DNA of 64,000 nucleotides. Origin: Pectobacterium carotovorum. Its GTDB lineage: Bacteria; Pseudomonadota; Gammaproteobacteria; Enterobacterales; Enterobacteriaceae. Below, one piece after another: positions 10,314-20,891 of the stretch. The translations under genes and the position numbers were made by a program. The stretch spans positions 1 to 64,000 of the forward strand of contig NZ_JAXAFK010000003.1 of NCBI RefSeq assembly GCF_033898505.1, written 5' to 3'. The number at the start of each line of letters is the position of its first letter. Positions within the stretch are counted from its first letter, which is position 1. The notes under the pieces were generated by a model. That model searched no databases. It was not told where the DNA came from and saw only the letters and a list, made by a program, of their open reading frames with translations.

Positions 10314-10450
10314 TCCCCGCCGACCTCAGCTCTGGTTAACCTCGTCACCAATACAGCAATTTTCCCGCACAAGGGCCAGCTAACCGCCGCGACCGCACCG
10401 TTGCTGGCATGTATTCTCTCAACTATTTTCTGCAAAAAGTCGTAACACAT
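10307..10450 (-). CDS. 47-aa ORF in the position of surE
   Basis: This small frame starts at an ATG sharing one base with the truD stop (TGATG, 10448-10452). It ends in a TAA overlapping the pcm start (ATGGTAA). These are the junctions a surE gene (about 250 codons) should have. The last residues, V-G-G-E-W, resemble the E. coli SurE C-terminus V-G-V-G-T-Q-W. The other residues show no clear match to SurE, and the SurE start (R-I-L-L-S-N-D-D-G) is absent. It may be a remnant of an in-frame deletion or a chance frame kept for coupling; I do not assign a function. Confidence 0.35.
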   Translation of the reverse strand: MCYDFLQKIVERIHASNGAVAAVSWPLCGKIAVLVTRLTRAEVGGEW

Positions 10451-11499
10451 CAGACACCGATATCGGCATCCTGATATGAATGCAGTAATTCACGTACCAC
10501 GCTGGTCGCAAAACTGCCCGCAGGTAGCCAGAATGTCACTTCCACGGTCGCGTCGTCCTGCCATTCCCAGTGCATCTGTTGCGGATACAGCAGTATCGCA
10601 CGCCGGGCCGATTCAACCCGTTCACGCTTGACCAACGACCACAGCGTTTCTTGTCCCGCCAAAGCCTGCTCTTCAAATGCCCGCGCCTCATCCTGCGTAC
10701 CCAGCTCACCATCACCGGGCAGCGGCGCGGTAATCTGGAGTTCACCAGCATCAAGGCGCGTCTGTAAGGCTTCCAGTTCGTCAGGCTTAGCAACAAACCA
10801 GCTGCCGCGTCCTGTCAACTGCAATGCGTCACCAGACAAAACGCTTTTCGCCTGCTCTCCCGCCAGTCTTGCACTAGCAACCTGATTAAACATCGCACTG
10901 CGGCTGGCGGAAAGATAAAAACTACGTTTATTACGTTCTTTTACCCGAATTTCGTTATTCGCCCAAAGACGAGCCTGCTCAAGATTATTTCCGTTGCGTC
11001 CGAAACGCTGGCTGCCGAAATAATTAGGAACGCCGTTCGCGGCAATCAGCGTCAAACGAGCATCAACCTCGCGTCGATCGCTGACCTGACGCAGCACCAG
11101 AGTAAAATAGTTACCCCGCAGCGTACCGATGCGCAGTTTGCGACGGTGGCGAGCAAATTCCAGCACCTCACAGCCTTCAAGCGCCAGCGAGGAGAAATCC
11201 GGCGTATCCTTGCCCGGCATATGCAGACAGAACCACTGTTCGGTGACAGCATGACGATCTTTCAGGCCCGCATAACTCACAGCACGTAGCGGCAAGCGAG
11301 CGAATTTCGCCAGCATTTCGGCCACAAATTGCGTATTGCAGCCGCGCTTGCGCACGCGCAACAGAACATGTTCACCGTCGCCGTCTGGCTGAAATCCCAG
11401 ATCTTCGACGACGACAAAATCTTCCGCAGCGGACTTCAATGAGCCGGTAGCCTGTGGTTCGCCGTGCAACCAAACGAGTTGTTCGCTATTTTCCATCAT
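10450..11499 (-). CDS. truD: tRNA pseudouridine(13) synthase TruD
   Basis: Makes pseudouridine 13 in tRNA-Glu. It has 349 aa, identical in length to E. coli TruD. The catalytic Asp is D81 in the motif [10 protein letters not shown]. The TRUD insertion domain follows in the middle, and the C-terminal [11 protein letters not shown] motif is present. Its stop overlaps the next ORF by one base. It sits 114 bp downstream of ispF on the same strand. Confidence 0.96.
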   Translation of the reverse strand: MMENSEQLVWLHGEPQATGSLKSAAEDFVVVEDLGFQPDGDGEHVLLRVRKRGCNTQFVAEMLAKFARLPLRAVSYAGLKDRHAVTEQWFCLHMPGKDTPDFSSLALEGCEVLEFARHRRKLRIGTLRGNYFTLVLRQVSDRREVDARLTLIAANGVPNYFGSQRFGRNGNNLEQARLWANNEIRVKERNKRSFYLSASRSAMFNQVASARLAGEQAKSVLSGDALQLTGRGSWFVAKPDELEALQTRLDAGELQITAPLPGDGELGTQDEARAFEEQALAGQETLWSLVKRERVESARRAILLYPQQMHWEWQDDATVEVTFWLPAGSFATSVVRELLHSYQDADIGV

Positions 11500-11613
11500 T
11501 ATCCTACAAGGTCATGACCGGATGACGCGCAGCCATGACATTGTTTCTTATACTGTTAATTTTCTATGATTGATAAGATCTTGCTGACAAGACATTGATT
11601 ACAAAAAAACGGC

Positions 11614-12111
11614 TTACCACGCGACGATTTCGCCCGTTCCTTTTTTCACCAGCAAAGCAACGGCTTCGCAGGCAATGCCTTCACCACGACCGGTAAACCC
11701 AAGCTGCTCTGTCGTGGTGGCTTTCACATTGACGTCATCCATGTGGCACAGCAAATCTTCTGCCAGATTCACGCGCATTTGCGGAATATGCGGTGCCATT
11801 TTCGGTGCCTGCGCAATAATCGTAACGTCCAGATTTCCTAACTGATAGCCTTTTTCGTTGATACGACGCCAGGCTTCACGCAGCAAACCACGGCTGTCCG
11901 CACCTTTAAACGCCGGATCGGTATCAGGAAACAGCTTGCCAATGTCGCCCAGCGCAGCGGCGCCCAACAGGGCATCTGTCACCGCATGCAGCACCACATC
12001 CCCATCGGAATGCGCCAGCAGGCCCTGAATATAAGGAATTCGCACGCCACCGATCACCAACGGACCTTCTCCACCGAACTTATGGACATCAAAACCGTGA
12101 CCGATACGCAT
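11614..12111 (-). CDS. ispF: 2-C-methyl-D-erythritol 2,4-cyclodiphosphate synthase
   Basis: Fifth enzyme of the MEP isoprenoid pathway; it cyclises CDP-ME 2-phosphate with release of CMP. The protein is 165 aa, slightly longer at the C-terminus than E. coli IspF. Divalent metal ligands D8, H10 and H42 are in place (G-F-D-V-H, and H42 after D-V-V-L), and the L-A-H-S-D-G-D motif is present. It lies 53 bp downstream of ispD, the third enzyme of the same pathway. Confidence 0.97.
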   Translation of the reverse strand: MRIGHGFDVHKFGGEGPLVIGGVRIPYIQGLLAHSDGDVVLHAVTDALLGAAALGDIGKLFPDTDPAFKGADSRGLLREAWRRINEKGYQLGNLDVTIIAQAPKMAPHIPQMRVNLAEDLLCHMDDVNVKATTTEQLGFTGRGEGIACEAVALLVKKGTGEIVAW

Positions 12112-12164
12112 CGCGCATTCTCCTTATATGTATTTAACGAATAAATTTAGCGAATAAAATGAGG

Positions 12165-12878
12165 TTACTGCAAACTGGTTAAATAGAATTCGGCTAATGC
12201 CAAATCCTCTGGACGAGTCACTTTGATATTATCCGAACGTCCGCTGATAATTTGCGGGCGATAGCCACAATATTCCAACGCGGAGGCTTCATCTGTGACG
12301 GCAACGCCATCCTGAAGCGCCCGTTGCAGGCACTGTTTCAACAGCGCCGCGGGAAAGAGCTGCGGCGTCAGCGCATGCCACAAATCGTTACGTTCTACCG
12401 TGCGATCGATAAACCCATCCGTGCTGCACTTCATGGTATCACGAACCGGGGCGGCCAAAATTCCACCAACATCACTCTGCTCAACAATCGCCAGCAGGCG
12501 CGTCAGATCGTCCTGATGCAGACACGGACGCGCCGCGTCATGCACCAGCGCCCACGCGCTATCCGCAACGGCGGACAGCCCAGCCAGCACGGAATCAGCA
12601 CGCTGCCGTCCGCCCGTAACGGCAAAAATACGGGGGTCGTTAGCAATCGCCAGAGTATGAAAAAATGCGTCATCAGGGCTAATAACGACAACGACACGCT
12701 GCACGCGTGGATGGCGTAAAAGCGCGTCGATGGTGTGTTCAAGAATGGTTTTATGGCCGGTTGCGTCATTACCAATCGTCAGATACTGCTTAGGACGATC
12801 GTTTTGCATTCTGCTGCCGTTACCCGCGGCGGGCAAAACGGCAACAATATCAGGCGGGGAGAGGCTCGGTGTCTGCAT
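12165..12878 (-). CDS. ispD: 2-C-methyl-D-erythritol 4-phosphate cytidylyltransferase
   Basis: Transfers CMP from CTP to MEP in isoprenoid synthesis. The protein is 237 aa with a Rossmann-like nucleotidyltransferase fold. The CTP-binding loop P-A-A-G-N-G-S-R-M is near residues 16-24, with P-K-Q-Y just after. The dimer-arm and substrate region D-A-A-R-P-C is near 113-118. Only 3 bp separate it from the upstream ftsB stop, so the two are probably co-transcribed and coupled. Confidence 0.97.
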   Translation of the reverse strand: MQTPSLSPPDIVAVLPAAGNGSRMQNDRPKQYLTIGNDATGHKTILEHTIDALLRHPRVQRVVVVISPDDAFFHTLAIANDPRIFAVTGGRQRADSVLAGLSAVADSAWALVHDAARPCLHQDDLTRLLAIVEQSDVGGILAAPVRDTMKCSTDGFIDRTVERNDLWHALTPQLFPAALLKQCLQRALQDGVAVTDEASALEYCGYRPQIISGRSDNIKVTRPEDLALAEFYLTSLQ

Positions 12879-12881
12879 GCG

Positions 12882-13217
12882 TCAACGTTGTGTATTGTTG
12901 GATGGAGAAGGATTAGATGAAGTCGTATTCGCGTTACGGTGGTTCGATTCCGGTACCAGACGATAGAAGCTTTCACCGGGTTTGATCATACCCAGTTCAT
13001 TGCGTGCGCGCTCTTCAATCGCTTCCTGTCCGCCATTGAGATCGTCAATTTCGGCAAACAGTTGTTCGTTACGGTCTTTTAATTTGGCGTTGTTCCCCTG
13101 CTGGACAACAACATCATCCTTCACCCGAACATAATCATGAATGCCATTCTTGCCCAACCACAGTGAGTACTGAAGCCAGCCAAGCAATATCAATAATAAC
13201 AGCGTAAGCTTTCCCAT
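12882..13217 (-). CDS. ftsB: Cell division protein FtsB
   Basis: Small bitopic membrane protein of the divisome FtsQBL complex. The 111-aa protein has one N-terminal transmembrane segment (about residues 4-20), then a coiled coil (about 30-70) and the conserved [15 protein letters not shown] motif. The C-terminus is rich in Asn, Ser and Thr and about 8 residues longer than in E. coli. It is the first gene of the ftsB-ispD-ispF group. Confidence 0.95.
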   Translation of the reverse strand: MGKLTLLLLILLGWLQYSLWLGKNGIHDYVRVKDDVVVQQGNNAKLKDRNEQLFAEIDDLNGGQEAIEERARNELGMIKPGESFYRLVPESNHRNANTTSSNPSPSNNTQR

Positions 13218-13570
13218 CCCGCCCCCTGAAAAACCGCCTAATCATCCCATAACTTTTGTTTCGACTCCACTGTGTCCGGCAGTGGAAGGCAAGATTCACC
13301 TTGTCACGTCCCTAAATGGGGATATTTCGGGCAGGAATTCGCACCAAGCCAGCCACCAAATCACATTCGCGCCATCTATGCATTATCTTCTCGTTATCTT
13401 CGCGCTTTCTGCCGTCTCCCACGTTGCCAGAAAACGCAACCCCATAGGAAATAGCGGGATAAAACCGGCCATAGGAAAACGTCAGTTGAACCATTAATGC
13501 TATCTGTGTATTTTTATGCATACAAAGTGCATAAAAAAAGAAAATTTTACGTTTAAACCAGGAGAAAACC
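13218..13570. other. Divergent intergenic region between ftsB and an amino-acid ABC operon
   Basis: It carries the ftsB promoter to the left and the ABC transporter promoter to the right (see the separate entry at 13486-13537). Short overlapping frames here are not convincing. In E. coli ygbE precedes ftsB directly, so this junction is where the ABC operon was inserted. Confidence 0.5.
13486..13537 (+). promoter_or_regulatory. Promoter and palindromic operator of the amino-acid ABC operon
   Basis: TTGAAC (13486-13491) and TATTTT (13509-13514) are 17 bp apart. Overlapping the -10 and the expected start is a perfect 10-bp inverted repeat, TTTTTATGCA (13511-13520) and TGCATAAAAA (13528-13537), with a 7-bp centre. 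Its position suggests a repressor operator. I cannot name the regulator. Confidence 0.55.
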
Positions 13571-14356
13571 ATGTTCAAAAAACTGTTATTCGTTGGTGCG
13601 CTCTGCGCCACCGCACTATCCACGACCGTACTCTCCACCAGCGCCTTCGCCGCTGAGCCCACTTACGTGGTCGGCTCTGGTGGAACCTATCGCCCCTTTG
13701 AGTTTGAAAACGCACAAAAAGAGCTGGAAGGCTTTGATATTGATATTATTAAAGCGATCGCCAAGGCGGAGAATTTCAATATCAAACTGATCAATACGCC
13801 GTGGGAAGGTATCTTCGCGACCCTTAACTCCGGCGACCGCGACATTATCATCTCCGGCATCACGATTACCGATAAACGTAAGCAAATGGTCGATTTTTCC
13901 GCACCGTATTTCCCTGCAGAGCAGTCTATTGTGGTACCTAAAGGCTCGGCAATCGACTCGATTGCCGCATTGAAAGATCACAAAGTCGGCGTCGTGAACT
14001 CCAGTACCGCCGATATCGTGGTCTCTGACGTATTAGGGAAAAACAGTACATCGATTAAGCGCTTCGATAACACTCCGTTAATGTTACAAGAGCTGTATGA
14101 AGATGGCGTGGGTGCAGCGGTTGGCGATGTGGGCGTCGTGAAGTTTTACATTAAGACTCACCCTGAAAAACAGTTCAATCTGGTTTCCGACGCCAAATTC
14201 GAACGCCAGTATTTTGGGATCGCCGTGGCAAAAGGCAACGATCAACTGCGTGAGAAGATTAACGCCGGGTTGAAAAAAATCGTTGCCGATGGTACCTACG
14301 CCAAAATCTATCAGACCTGGTTTGATAACAACGTTCCGACCTTACCCGCAGAATAA
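13571..14356 (+). CDS. Polar amino-acid ABC transporter substrate-binding protein
   Basis: Periplasmic binding protein of the SBP_bac_3 family, 261 aa. It has a cleavable signal peptide (about residues 1-27, ending S-A-F-A-A). Family landmarks are Y-R-P-F-E-F, G-F-D-I-D-I, S-G-I-T-I-T-D-K-R and the C-terminal D-G-T-Y-A-K-I-Y-Q-x-W-F. It resembles GlnH more than FliY/TcyJ in the hinge and C-terminus, so glutamine or another polar amino acid is the likely cargo. Cystine stays possible because the sulfur genes are adjacent. It heads a three-gene operon with a permease and an ATPase. Confidence 0.88.
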   Translation: MFKKLLFVGALCATALSTTVLSTSAFAAEPTYVVGSGGTYRPFEFENAQKELEGFDIDIIKAIAKAENFNIKLINTPWEGIFATLNSGDRDIIISGITITDKRKQMVDFSAPYFPAEQSIVVPKGSAIDSIAALKDHKVGVVNSSTADIVVSDVLGKNSTSIKRFDNTPLMLQELYEDGVGAAVGDVGVVKFYIKTHPEKQFNLVSDAKFERQYFGIAVAKGNDQLREKINAGLKKIVADGTYAKIYQTWFDNNVPTLPAE

Positions 14357-14488
14357 CGCCTGCAATACACTGCGAACCTCTCCTGGTCTCCATCGCCTCA
14401 CGCGAGACGTCGCACCAACCGGGCAGCCAGCCTGTCCGGTTTAATTAAAAAAATCATCACGTTAGCCTATTTAAAAAAGGAAACGATC

Positions 14489-15253
14489 TTGACGGGATTT
14501 CGTTGGGAGATCATTCAGGAGTATGCCCCGCTATTTATGGAAGGCACCTGGATGACCATCAAATGCACCATTATCTGTGTCATTCTTGGCACCTGCTGGG
14601 GATTAACGCTGGGATTAGGCCGCGTAGCGCAAGCGCCGCACGGGCCGTGGAAATATATCCTGCACTACGGCGTTCAATGGCCGGTACGCATCTACATTAG
14701 CGCCTTTCGCGGTACGCCGCTGTTTGTACAAATCATGGTTGTGCACTTTGCTCTGGTACCACTGTTCATCAACCCGCGCGACGGGTTGCTGGTGACCAGC
14801 AATATCATGTCGGTCGATTTTGCCCGCACGCTACGCGCAGATTACGGCGCGTTCCTCTCCTGCATTGTGGCCATTACGCTGAATGCGGGTGCCTATGTCT
14901 CTGAGATATTCCGTGCGGGTATTCAGTCAATCGATCGCGGCCAGATGGAAGCATCCCGCTCGCTCGGCATGAGCTATGGCCGCACCATGCGGAAAGTCAT
15001 CCTGCCACAGGCTTTTCGCCGAATGCTGCCGCCACTGGGCAACAACGCTATCGCGATTGTGAAAGATTCATCGCTGGCTTCGGCGATCGGATTGGCGGAT
15101 CTCGCCTATGCCGCTCGCACGGTGTCAGGCGCTTACGCCACGTATTGGGAACCCTACCTGACGATTTCCATTGTCTATTGGGTTATTACTTTCCTGCTCT
15201 CTCTGCTGGTGCGGCACATGGAAACGAGGTTTGGCAAAAGTGATTCACGTTAA
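14489..15253 (+). CDS. Polar amino-acid ABC transporter permease
   Basis: HisMQ/GlnP-type inner-membrane permease, 254 aa. It has about five transmembrane segments and the EAA loop in the form [11 protein letters not shown] near residues 151-161. It starts at a TTG (14489) preceded by AAAAAAGGAAA; no nearby ATG gives a full N-terminus. It contains a longer periplasmic insertion between the first helices than GlnP. The single permease gene presumably forms a homodimer. Its end overlaps the ATPase start by 14 bp. Confidence 0.88.
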   Translation: MTGFRWEIIQEYAPLFMEGTWMTIKCTIICVILGTCWGLTLGLGRVAQAPHGPWKYILHYGVQWPVRIYISAFRGTPLFVQIMVVHFALVPLFINPRDGLLVTSNIMSVDFARTLRADYGAFLSCIVAITLNAGAYVSEIFRAGIQSIDRGQMEASRSLGMSYGRTMRKVILPQAFRRMLPPLGNNAIAIVKDSSLASAIGLADLAYAARTVSGAYATYWEPYLTISIVYWVITFLLSLLVRHMETRFGKSDSR

Positions 15254-15962
15254 CAATCTGCAAAAACAGTTTGGCGATACGCATGTCCTGCGTGGTATTT
15301 CCTGCGACATCGCGCCTCAGGAAGTGCTCTGCCTGATTGGCCCATCCGGTTCAGGAAAAAGTACCTTTTTGCGCTGTATCAATGCGCTGGAGACCCTGTC
15401 AGCAGGCGAGATTACGGTCAACGGCTTTGCCATTCACGATAAGAAAACCGATATCAATCGTATGCGCGAAAGCGTGGGTATGGTGTTCCAGCGCTTTAAT
15501 CTGTTTCCACACATGACGGTGTTAGAAAATGTGATTATGGCACCGATGGATGTGAAAAAATTGCCCCGCGCTCAGGCCGTTGAACGCGCTAAAGTGTTGC
15601 TCAGTAAAGTCGGTTTGCTGGATAAAATTGATGCCTGGCCGAACAGCCTGTCTGGAGGTCAACAGCAGCGTGTTGCAATTGCCCGCGCGTTAGCAATGGA
15701 ACCCAAGATCATGTTGTTTGATGAACCCACCTCGGCGCTGGACCCAGAACTGGTTGGCGAAGTGTTAGCGGTCATGAAAACGCTGGCAAATGAAGGCATG
15801 ACCATGGTCATCGTGACTCATGAAATGGCCTTTGCCAGAGAAGTGGCTGATAGAGTGATCTTTATCGATCAGGGGATTATTCAGGAACAGGGGACGCCAG
15901 AGGCGATATTTACTCATCCGAGTAACCCGCGCACACAGGCTTTCCTAAGCAAGATACTGTAA
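15240..15962 (+). CDS. Polar amino-acid ABC transporter ATPase
   Basis: GlnQ-family ATPase, 240 aa. Walker A is GPSGSGKST (about residues 32-40), the signature LSGGQQQR is near 135-142, Walker B ends in F-D-E-P (about 158-162), and the switch His lies in V-T-H-E. I chose the GTG at 15240, which gives the family N-terminus (V-I-H-V-N-N-L) and overlaps the permease stop. The frame is open back to 15171, but that part overlaps the permease. A strong terminator follows. Confidence 0.9.
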   Translation: MIHVNNLQKQFGDTHVLRGISCDIAPQEVLCLIGPSGSGKSTFLRCINALETLSAGEITVNGFAIHDKKTDINRMRESVGMVFQRFNLFPHMTVLENVIMAPMDVKKLPRAQAVERAKVLLSKVGLLDKIDAWPNSLSGGQQQRVAIARALAMEPKIMLFDEPTSALDPELVGEVLAVMKTLANEGMTMVIVTHEMAFAREVADRVIFIDQGIIQEQGTPEAIFTHPSNPRTQAFLSKIL

Positions 15963-15988
15963 ATACTCGATAAACTGTAAAACCAAGG

Positions 15989-16021
15989 CTGTCAGCCTCT
16001 TCTACGCTGACAGCTTTTTTA
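15989..16021 (+). terminator. Terminator of the amino-acid ABC operon
   Basis: A 9-bp stem GCTGTCAGC/GCTGACAGC (15989-15997 with 16007-16015) is followed by six T. It overlaps the convergent ygbE stop codon at 16019-16021. Confidence 0.9.
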
Positions 16022-16363
16022 CCACCCCGTCAGAAAAGAAAATACCAGCCAGAACAGGCAGATCACCGTCAGTCCCGTCGCAAAAAGCGTATAAAAAATA
16101 TAGCCTCTCAGCAGAAAGCTAAACCCGACGCCAACCAGCACCGAAAACGGCATCAGCGCCAGAAAGAACGGCCAGGTGTAGAGCATGAAGAAAAACGTGG
16201 TATTGGAGCCGTATACCAGAAAGGGGATGCTAAAGGCCAACCAATAGAAGGAGAACCCCGTCACCGCCCCCATAAACAGGTAGGAAACGCCGTCATCCTC
16301 TTCTTGCGCTGGCCGAGTCTTGCTAATCGTTAACTGCGTGGCATTTTGCATAATCTTTCCCAT
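16019..16363 (-). CDS. ygbE: YgbE family inner-membrane protein (DUF3561)
   Basis: Small membrane protein of unknown function, 114 aa. It has three predicted hydrophobic segments (about residues 29-50, 56-76 and 84-110). The block Y-G-S-N-T-x-F-F-F and Y-T-W-P-F-F-L-A-L-M-P is shared with E. coli YgbE. It lies just downstream of cysC, the same neighbour as in E. coli. A GTT/ATG context allows starts at 16363 or 16351. Confidence 0.85.
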   Translation of the reverse strand: MGKIMQNATQLTISKTRPAQEEDDGVSYLFMGAVTGFSFYWLAFSIPFLVYGSNTTFFFMLYTWPFFLALMPFSVLVGVGFSFLLRGYIFYTLFATGLTVICLFWLVFSFLTGW

Positions 16364-16409
16364 TCTTCCCCAGCATCACCCAACAGCGCGGTGAAAAAAA
16401 GCGGGGGTG

Positions 16410-17027
16410 TCAGAGCTTGATAATAGCTCGCTTGCCAAGCAGATCTAACAATTGGCCTGTCAAATTTGTTACTAATTGTTCACCATCCAGATGACTATCG
16501 GGCGCTTCCGGGGCTTCATACGCCGAGTCGATCCCGGTGAAATTACGCAACTCTCCCGCGCGGGCTTTTTTATACAACCCCTTAGGATCGCGCGCTTCAC
16601 AGGTCGCTAACGGCGTATCGACGAAGACTTCAATGAACTGCCCTTCGCCCAGTAAATCCTGCACCATTTTGCGCTCGGCGCGGTGCGGCGAGATAAACGC
16701 GGTCAGGACCACCAGACCGGCATCCACCATCAGTTTGGCGACTTCACCCACGCGGCGAATGTTCTCGCGCCGATCGTCGTCGGTGAAGCCCAAATCCCGG
16801 CACAAACCGTGCCGGACGTTGTCGCCATCCAGCAGATAAGTGCTGACGCCGCGAGCGTGTAGCGCCTGCTCCAGCGCCCCCGCCAGCGTGGATTTACCGG
16901 AACCTGACAGCCCGGTAAACCAGATAACCACGCCCTGATGACCATGCAACTTCTCGCGCGACTCACGGGTGACATCGTGCGCATGCCAGACGACATTCTC
17001 GTCAGTCGGTTCATCGCGTAAAGACAC
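16410..17027 (-). CDS. cysC: Adenylyl-sulfate kinase
   Basis: Phosphorylates adenosine 5'-phosphosulfate to PAPS in sulfate activation. From the GTG at 17027 the protein is 205 aa, close to E. coli CysC (201 aa). The P-loop G-L-S-G-S-G-K-S-T is at residues 39-47. The APS-binding motif D-G-D-N-V-R-H-G-L and the F-I-S-P-H-R lid are present. A longer frame reaches 17090, but that part overlaps cysN. The GTG lies one base after the cysN stop (TAACGTG), typical of the tightly packed cysDNC operon. Confidence 0.95.
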   Translation of the reverse strand: MSLRDEPTDENVVWHAHDVTRESREKLHGHQGVVIWFTGLSGSGKSTLAGALEQALHARGVSTYLLDGDNVRHGLCRDLGFTDDDRRENIRRVGEVAKLMVDAGLVVLTAFISPHRAERKMVQDLLGEGQFIEVFVDTPLATCEARDPKGLYKKARAGELRNFTGIDSAYEAPEAPDSHLDGEQLVTNLTGQLLDLLGKRAIIKL

Positions 17028-17028
17028 G

Positions 17029-18519
17029 TTATTTGCCTCCCAGCAGGTCGCGCGCGCCCCAATGCGGGAAGTGGCGACGAACCAGCGCATTCAGTTCCAG
17101 CTCAAACGCGCTGTACGCGCCCGGCTCCTGATACACCTGCTCGATAGGTTCCCGTACCAGACCCGCGCCTACCGTGACATTACTCAGACGATCGATAAAG
17201 ATCATCCCGCCCGTCACCGCGTTGTGCTGATAGTTGTCCAGCACCAGCGGCTCATCAAAAATCAGCTCAACCGAACCGATGCCATTCAGCGGCAGGTTCT
17301 CCGCGACGCGCTGCGTCAGCGTATTAATCTCAACCTGATACTGAATATTCTCGACCCGGGCACGCGTTTTCTTACCACCAATCTTGATGTCATAGCTCTG
17401 TCCCGGCACCAGCGGCTGTTCCGCCATCCAGACCACATCCACCAACGCATGCTGCACTGCTTTCAGCGATTCACCGCTATCGACCAGCAGGTCACCGCGG
17501 CTGATGTCAATCTCATCCGCCAGCACCAGCGTAATGGCTTCACCTGCCTGCGCCTGCGGTAAATCACCGTCAAAGGTCACAATACGGCTGACAGTGGATT
17601 CTACGCCGGACGGCAGCACCTTAACCCGCTGCCCAACGCGGATAATGCCAGATGCCAGCGTGCCCGCGTAGCCACGGAAATCCAGATTCGGGCGGTTGAC
17701 GTATTGCACCGGGAAACGCATCGGCTGTTCCAGCGTGCGCTGCGCTACGTTGACCGTTTCCAGCACGTCCAGCAGCGTTGGGCCGGTATACCAACTCATC
17801 GTCGTGCTTGGCGTGGCGACATTGTCGCCATCCAGCGCGGAAATCGGCACAAAGGTGATATTCAGGTCGGCAGGCAGTTGCTGGGCAAAATCCAGATAGT
17901 CCTGCTTAAACTGCTCAAATACCGTTTGCTGATAATCCACTAAGTCCATTTTGTTCACCGCCACCACCAGATCGCGAATCCCCAGCAGGGTCGCAATAAA
18001 GCTGTGACGACGGGTTTGATCCAATACGCCTTTGCGGGCGTCAATCAGCAGAATCGCCAGCTCGCAGGTTGATGCGCCAGTCGCCATGTTGCGGGTGTAC
18101 TGCTCATGTCCCGGCGTGTCGGCGATAATAAACTTGCGCTTTTCCGTCGAAAAATAGCGGTAGGCCACGTCAATCGTGATGCCCTGTTCACGCTCGGCCT
18201 GAAGCCCATCGACCAGCAGTGCCAGATCCAGCTTTTCACCCTGCGTCCCAAGACGCTTGCTGTCATTGTGTAGCGTGCTGAGCTGATCTTCATAAATCTG
18301 GCGCGTATCGTGCAGCAAACGGCCGATCAGTGTACTTTTTCCATCGTCGACGCTGCCGCAGGTCAGGAAACGCAGCAGCGTTTTATCCTGCTGTGCGTGT
18401 AAATACGCTTCCACACCGCCCTGCTCGGCGATCTGCTGTGCCATTGCATTGTTGATAGCACTGGCATCTTTCTCAGCTGCATTTTCTGCAACGGTGTCTT
18501 TTAAAGAAATTTGGCTCAT
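17029..18519 (-). CDS. cysN: Sulfate adenylyltransferase subunit 1 (GTPase)
   Basis: GTPase subunit of ATP sulfurylase. GTP hydrolysis drives adenylation of sulfate by CysD. The 496-aa protein has EF-Tu-like domains: the P-loop G-S-V-D-D-G-K-S-T at 55-63, D-T-P-G-H-E (G3), N-K-M-D (G4), then two beta-barrel domains. It is about 20 residues longer than E. coli CysN, all at the N-terminus. It sits 11 bp after cysD. Confidence 0.97.
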   Translation of the reverse strand: MSQISLKDTVAENAAEKDASAINNAMAQQIAEQGGVEAYLHAQQDKTLLRFLTCGSVDDGKSTLIGRLLHDTRQIYEDQLSTLHNDSKRLGTQGEKLDLALLVDGLQAEREQGITIDVAYRYFSTEKRKFIIADTPGHEQYTRNMATGASTCELAILLIDARKGVLDQTRRHSFIATLLGIRDLVVAVNKMDLVDYQQTVFEQFKQDYLDFAQQLPADLNITFVPISALDGDNVATPSTTMSWYTGPTLLDVLETVNVAQRTLEQPMRFPVQYVNRPNLDFRGYAGTLASGIIRVGQRVKVLPSGVESTVSRIVTFDGDLPQAQAGEAITLVLADEIDISRGDLLVDSGESLKAVQHALVDVVWMAEQPLVPGQSYDIKIGGKKTRARVENIQYQVEINTLTQRVAENLPLNGIGSVELIFDEPLVLDNYQHNAVTGGMIFIDRLSNVTVGAGLVREPIEQVYQEPGAYSAFELELNALVRRHFPHWGARDLLGGK

Positions 18520-18530
18520 TCGACGATTCC

Positions 18531-19439
18531 TCAGAAATACCCTTGACGCTTTTTCAGCTCCATTGAACCGGCCTGATCGCGGTCAATCACCCTTCCCTGA
18601 CGCTCACTGGTGGTGGAAACCAGCATCTCTTCGATGATTTCCGGCAGCGTCTGCGCATGCGATGCCACCGCGCCCGTCAGCGGCCAGCAGCCCAGCGTGC
18701 GGAAACGTACCATGCGTTGTTCGATGACTTCACCCGGTTGCAGGTCGATACGATCGTCATCCACCATCAGCAGCATGCCATCGCGTTCCAACACCGGACG
18801 CGGGGCGGCCAGATAGAGTGGAACAATCTCGATGTTTTCCAGATAGATGTATTGCCAGATATCCAGTTCGGTCCAGTTAGAAAGCGGGAAAACGCGGATG
18901 CTCTCGCCCTTGTTAATTTGGCCGTTGTAGTTATGCCACAGCTCCGGGCGCTGGTTCTTCGGATCCCAACGGTGGAAACGGTCACGGAAGGAGTAAATAC
19001 GCTCTTTGGCACGCGACTTCTCTTCATCGCGACGTGCCCCGCCAAACGCGGCATCAAAACCGTATTTATCCAGCGCCTGCTTCAGCCCTTCGGTTTTCAT
19101 GATGTCGGTATGCTTGGCACTGCCGTGTACGAAAGGGTTAATCCCCAACGCTTCGCCCTGCGGGTTGCGGTGCACCAGCAGTTCACAGCCGTAGGCCTTC
19201 GCCGTCCGGTCACGAAATTCGTACATTTCACGAAATTTCCAGCCGGTATCAACGTGCAGCAGCGGGAAAGGCAGCGAACCCGGATAGAACGCCTTGCGCG
19301 CCAGATGCAGCATCACCGAAGAGTCTTTACCGATGGAGTACATCATCACCGGGTTACTGAACTCGGCCGCCACTTCGCGGATGATGTGAATGCTTTCGGC
19401 TTCAAGCTGCCGTAAATGCGTGAGTCGTTTCTCGTCCAT
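18531..19439 (-). CDS. cysD: Sulfate adenylyltransferase subunit 2
   Basis: Catalytic subunit of ATP sulfurylase, forming APS from ATP and sulfate. It has 302 aa, the E. coli length. The N-type ATP pyrophosphatase PP-loop is S-I-G-K-D-S-S-V-M near residues 36-44. The conserved [14 protein letters not shown] segment binds substrate. It is 9 bp downstream of cysG, so cysG-D-N-C appears to be one transcription unit here. Confidence 0.97.
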   Translation of the reverse strand: MDEKRLTHLRQLEAESIHIIREVAAEFSNPVMMYSIGKDSSVMLHLARKAFYPGSLPFPLLHVDTGWKFREMYEFRDRTAKAYGCELLVHRNPQGEALGINPFVHGSAKHTDIMKTEGLKQALDKYGFDAAFGGARRDEEKSRAKERIYSFRDRFHRWDPKNQRPELWHNYNGQINKGESIRVFPLSNWTELDIWQYIYLENIEIVPLYLAAPRPVLERDGMLLMVDDDRIDLQPGEVIEQRMVRFRTLGCWPLTGAVASHAQTLPEIIEEMLVSTTSERQGRVIDRDQAGSMELKKRQGYF

Positions 19440-19448
19440 ACCCTTTCC

Positions 19449-20891
19449 TTAAGCCAAGTTTACTACCGCTGGGCGGCTGTCTTGCGGCACCGTCGGCGTT
19501 GTCTGACCAAACCAGGCAATCTGATGGTGTAAATCCACCACCTCGCCAATTACCAGCAGCGCCGGGGTCGGCGCTTGCCGTGCCAAATGTTCTAACTCTT
19601 GCAGCGTGCCGATTTGCACCTGCTGATCGTGTCGAGTGCCGCGGCTGATTACCGCGACAGGGGTCTGTGATGAGCGGCCATGCGCGATAAGCTGCTGTGC
19701 AATCTCTGCGGCCTTCATCGTTCCCATATAAATCGCCAGTGTCTGACGCCCACGTGCCAGCGTTGACCAGTCCAGCTCGTCGCCATCCGGGCGACAGTGA
19801 CCGGTAATAAAAAGCACGCTTTGTGCGTAGTCACGGTGCGTCAGCGGAATCCCCGCATACGCCGTGACGCCCGCCGCAGCCGTCACACCGGGCACCACCT
19901 GAAACGTGATGCCAGACTGCGCCACCGCCTGCAACTCTTCGCCGCCGCGGCCAAAAATAAAGGGATCGCCACCTTTCAGGCGCACAACCCGCTTACCTTC
20001 CTGCGCCAGCGTCACCAATAGCTGATTAATCTCATCCTGCGGGAGCGAATGCGCACTGGCACGTTTTCCGACGCAGATGCGTTCGGCATCGCGGCGCACC
20101 AGATCCAGCACGTCGGGGCTGACCAGATGGTCATACAGCACCACGTCCGCCTGCTGCATCACCTGCAACCCTCGCAGCGTCAGCAATCCGGCATCGCCGG
20201 GGCCTGCGCCAACCAGTGCGACTTCACCGCGTGCCGCCGCTGGCTGCTGTTGTTCCTCTTGCTGAAGCGTAAGCTGCTGTTGCAATTCATCTTCGGCCTG
20301 CGCCAGTTGACCGGCGGACACCAGAGACGCAAAACGTCCGACAAACAGCCGCTCCCAAAAGCGACGGCGTGCCGGCATCGAATGCAGTCGGGTTTTAATG
20401 CTGTCGCGCCAGCTTCCGGCGATATCCGCCATCGTGCCCAGACTGGTCGGCAGTAAGGATTCCAGCTTTTCACGCAGCAGACGCGCCAGCACCGGTGCCT
20501 TACCGCCCGAGGAAATGGCGACGACCAGCGGAGAGCGATCGACAATCGAGGGGAAAATAAACGAGCACTTCGGCTGATCGTCCACCACGTTCACCAGCAA
20601 ATGACGCTGATTGGCCGCCTCAAACACCGCCGCGTTCAGCTCGGCATCATCCGTAGCGGCAATAACCAGAAACACGCCGGATAGCAACTCTGGCGTAAAC
20701 GTCTGCGCCAGCCATTCAACCTGCCCGACCTGATGCTGCACAGCCAACGGTTCAGCCAGCGCCTGCGCGACGATTTTTACCTCCGCACCCGCGCGTTGCA
20801 GTAGATCGATTTTGCGCGTCGCAACCTCGCCGCCGCCGACAACCAGTACCGGACGCTGACGAAGATCGGCAAATAAAGGGAGATAGTTCAC
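19449..20891 (-). CDS. cysG: Siroheme synthase (multifunctional)
   Basis: Makes siroheme from uroporphyrinogen III: SAM-dependent C2/C7 methylation, NAD-dependent oxidation, and iron insertion. The 480-aa protein has an N-terminal Rossmann dehydrogenase/ferrochelatase part (G-G-G-E-V-A-T-R-K near 19-27), a dimerisation segment, and a C-terminal uroporphyrinogen methyltransferase domain (about 225-465, starting [10 protein letters not shown]). It is some 20 residues longer than E. coli CysG, partly in a Gln-rich linker (about 205-215). Siroheme is the cofactor of CysI encoded next door; E. coli has cysG elsewhere, beside nirBD. Confidence 0.96.
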   Translation of the reverse strand: MNYLPLFADLRQRPVLVVGGGEVATRKIDLLQRAGAEVKIVAQALAEPLAVQHQVGQVEWLAQTFTPELLSGVFLVIAATDDAELNAAVFEAANQRHLLVNVVDDQPKCSFIFPSIVDRSPLVVAISSGGKAPVLARLLREKLESLLPTSLGTMADIAGSWRDSIKTRLHSMPARRRFWERLFVGRFASLVSAGQLAQAEDELQQQLTLQQEEQQQPAAARGEVALVGAGPGDAGLLTLRGLQVMQQADVVLYDHLVSPDVLDLVRRDAERICVGKRASAHSLPQDEINQLLVTLAQEGKRVVRLKGGDPFIFGRGGEELQAVAQSGITFQVVPGVTAAAGVTAYAGIPLTHRDYAQSVLFITGHCRPDGDELDWSTLARGRQTLAIYMGTMKAAEIAQQLIAHGRSSQTPVAVISRGTRHDQQVQIGTLQELEHLARQAPTPALLVIGEVVDLHHQIAWFGQTTPTVPQDSRPAVVNLA

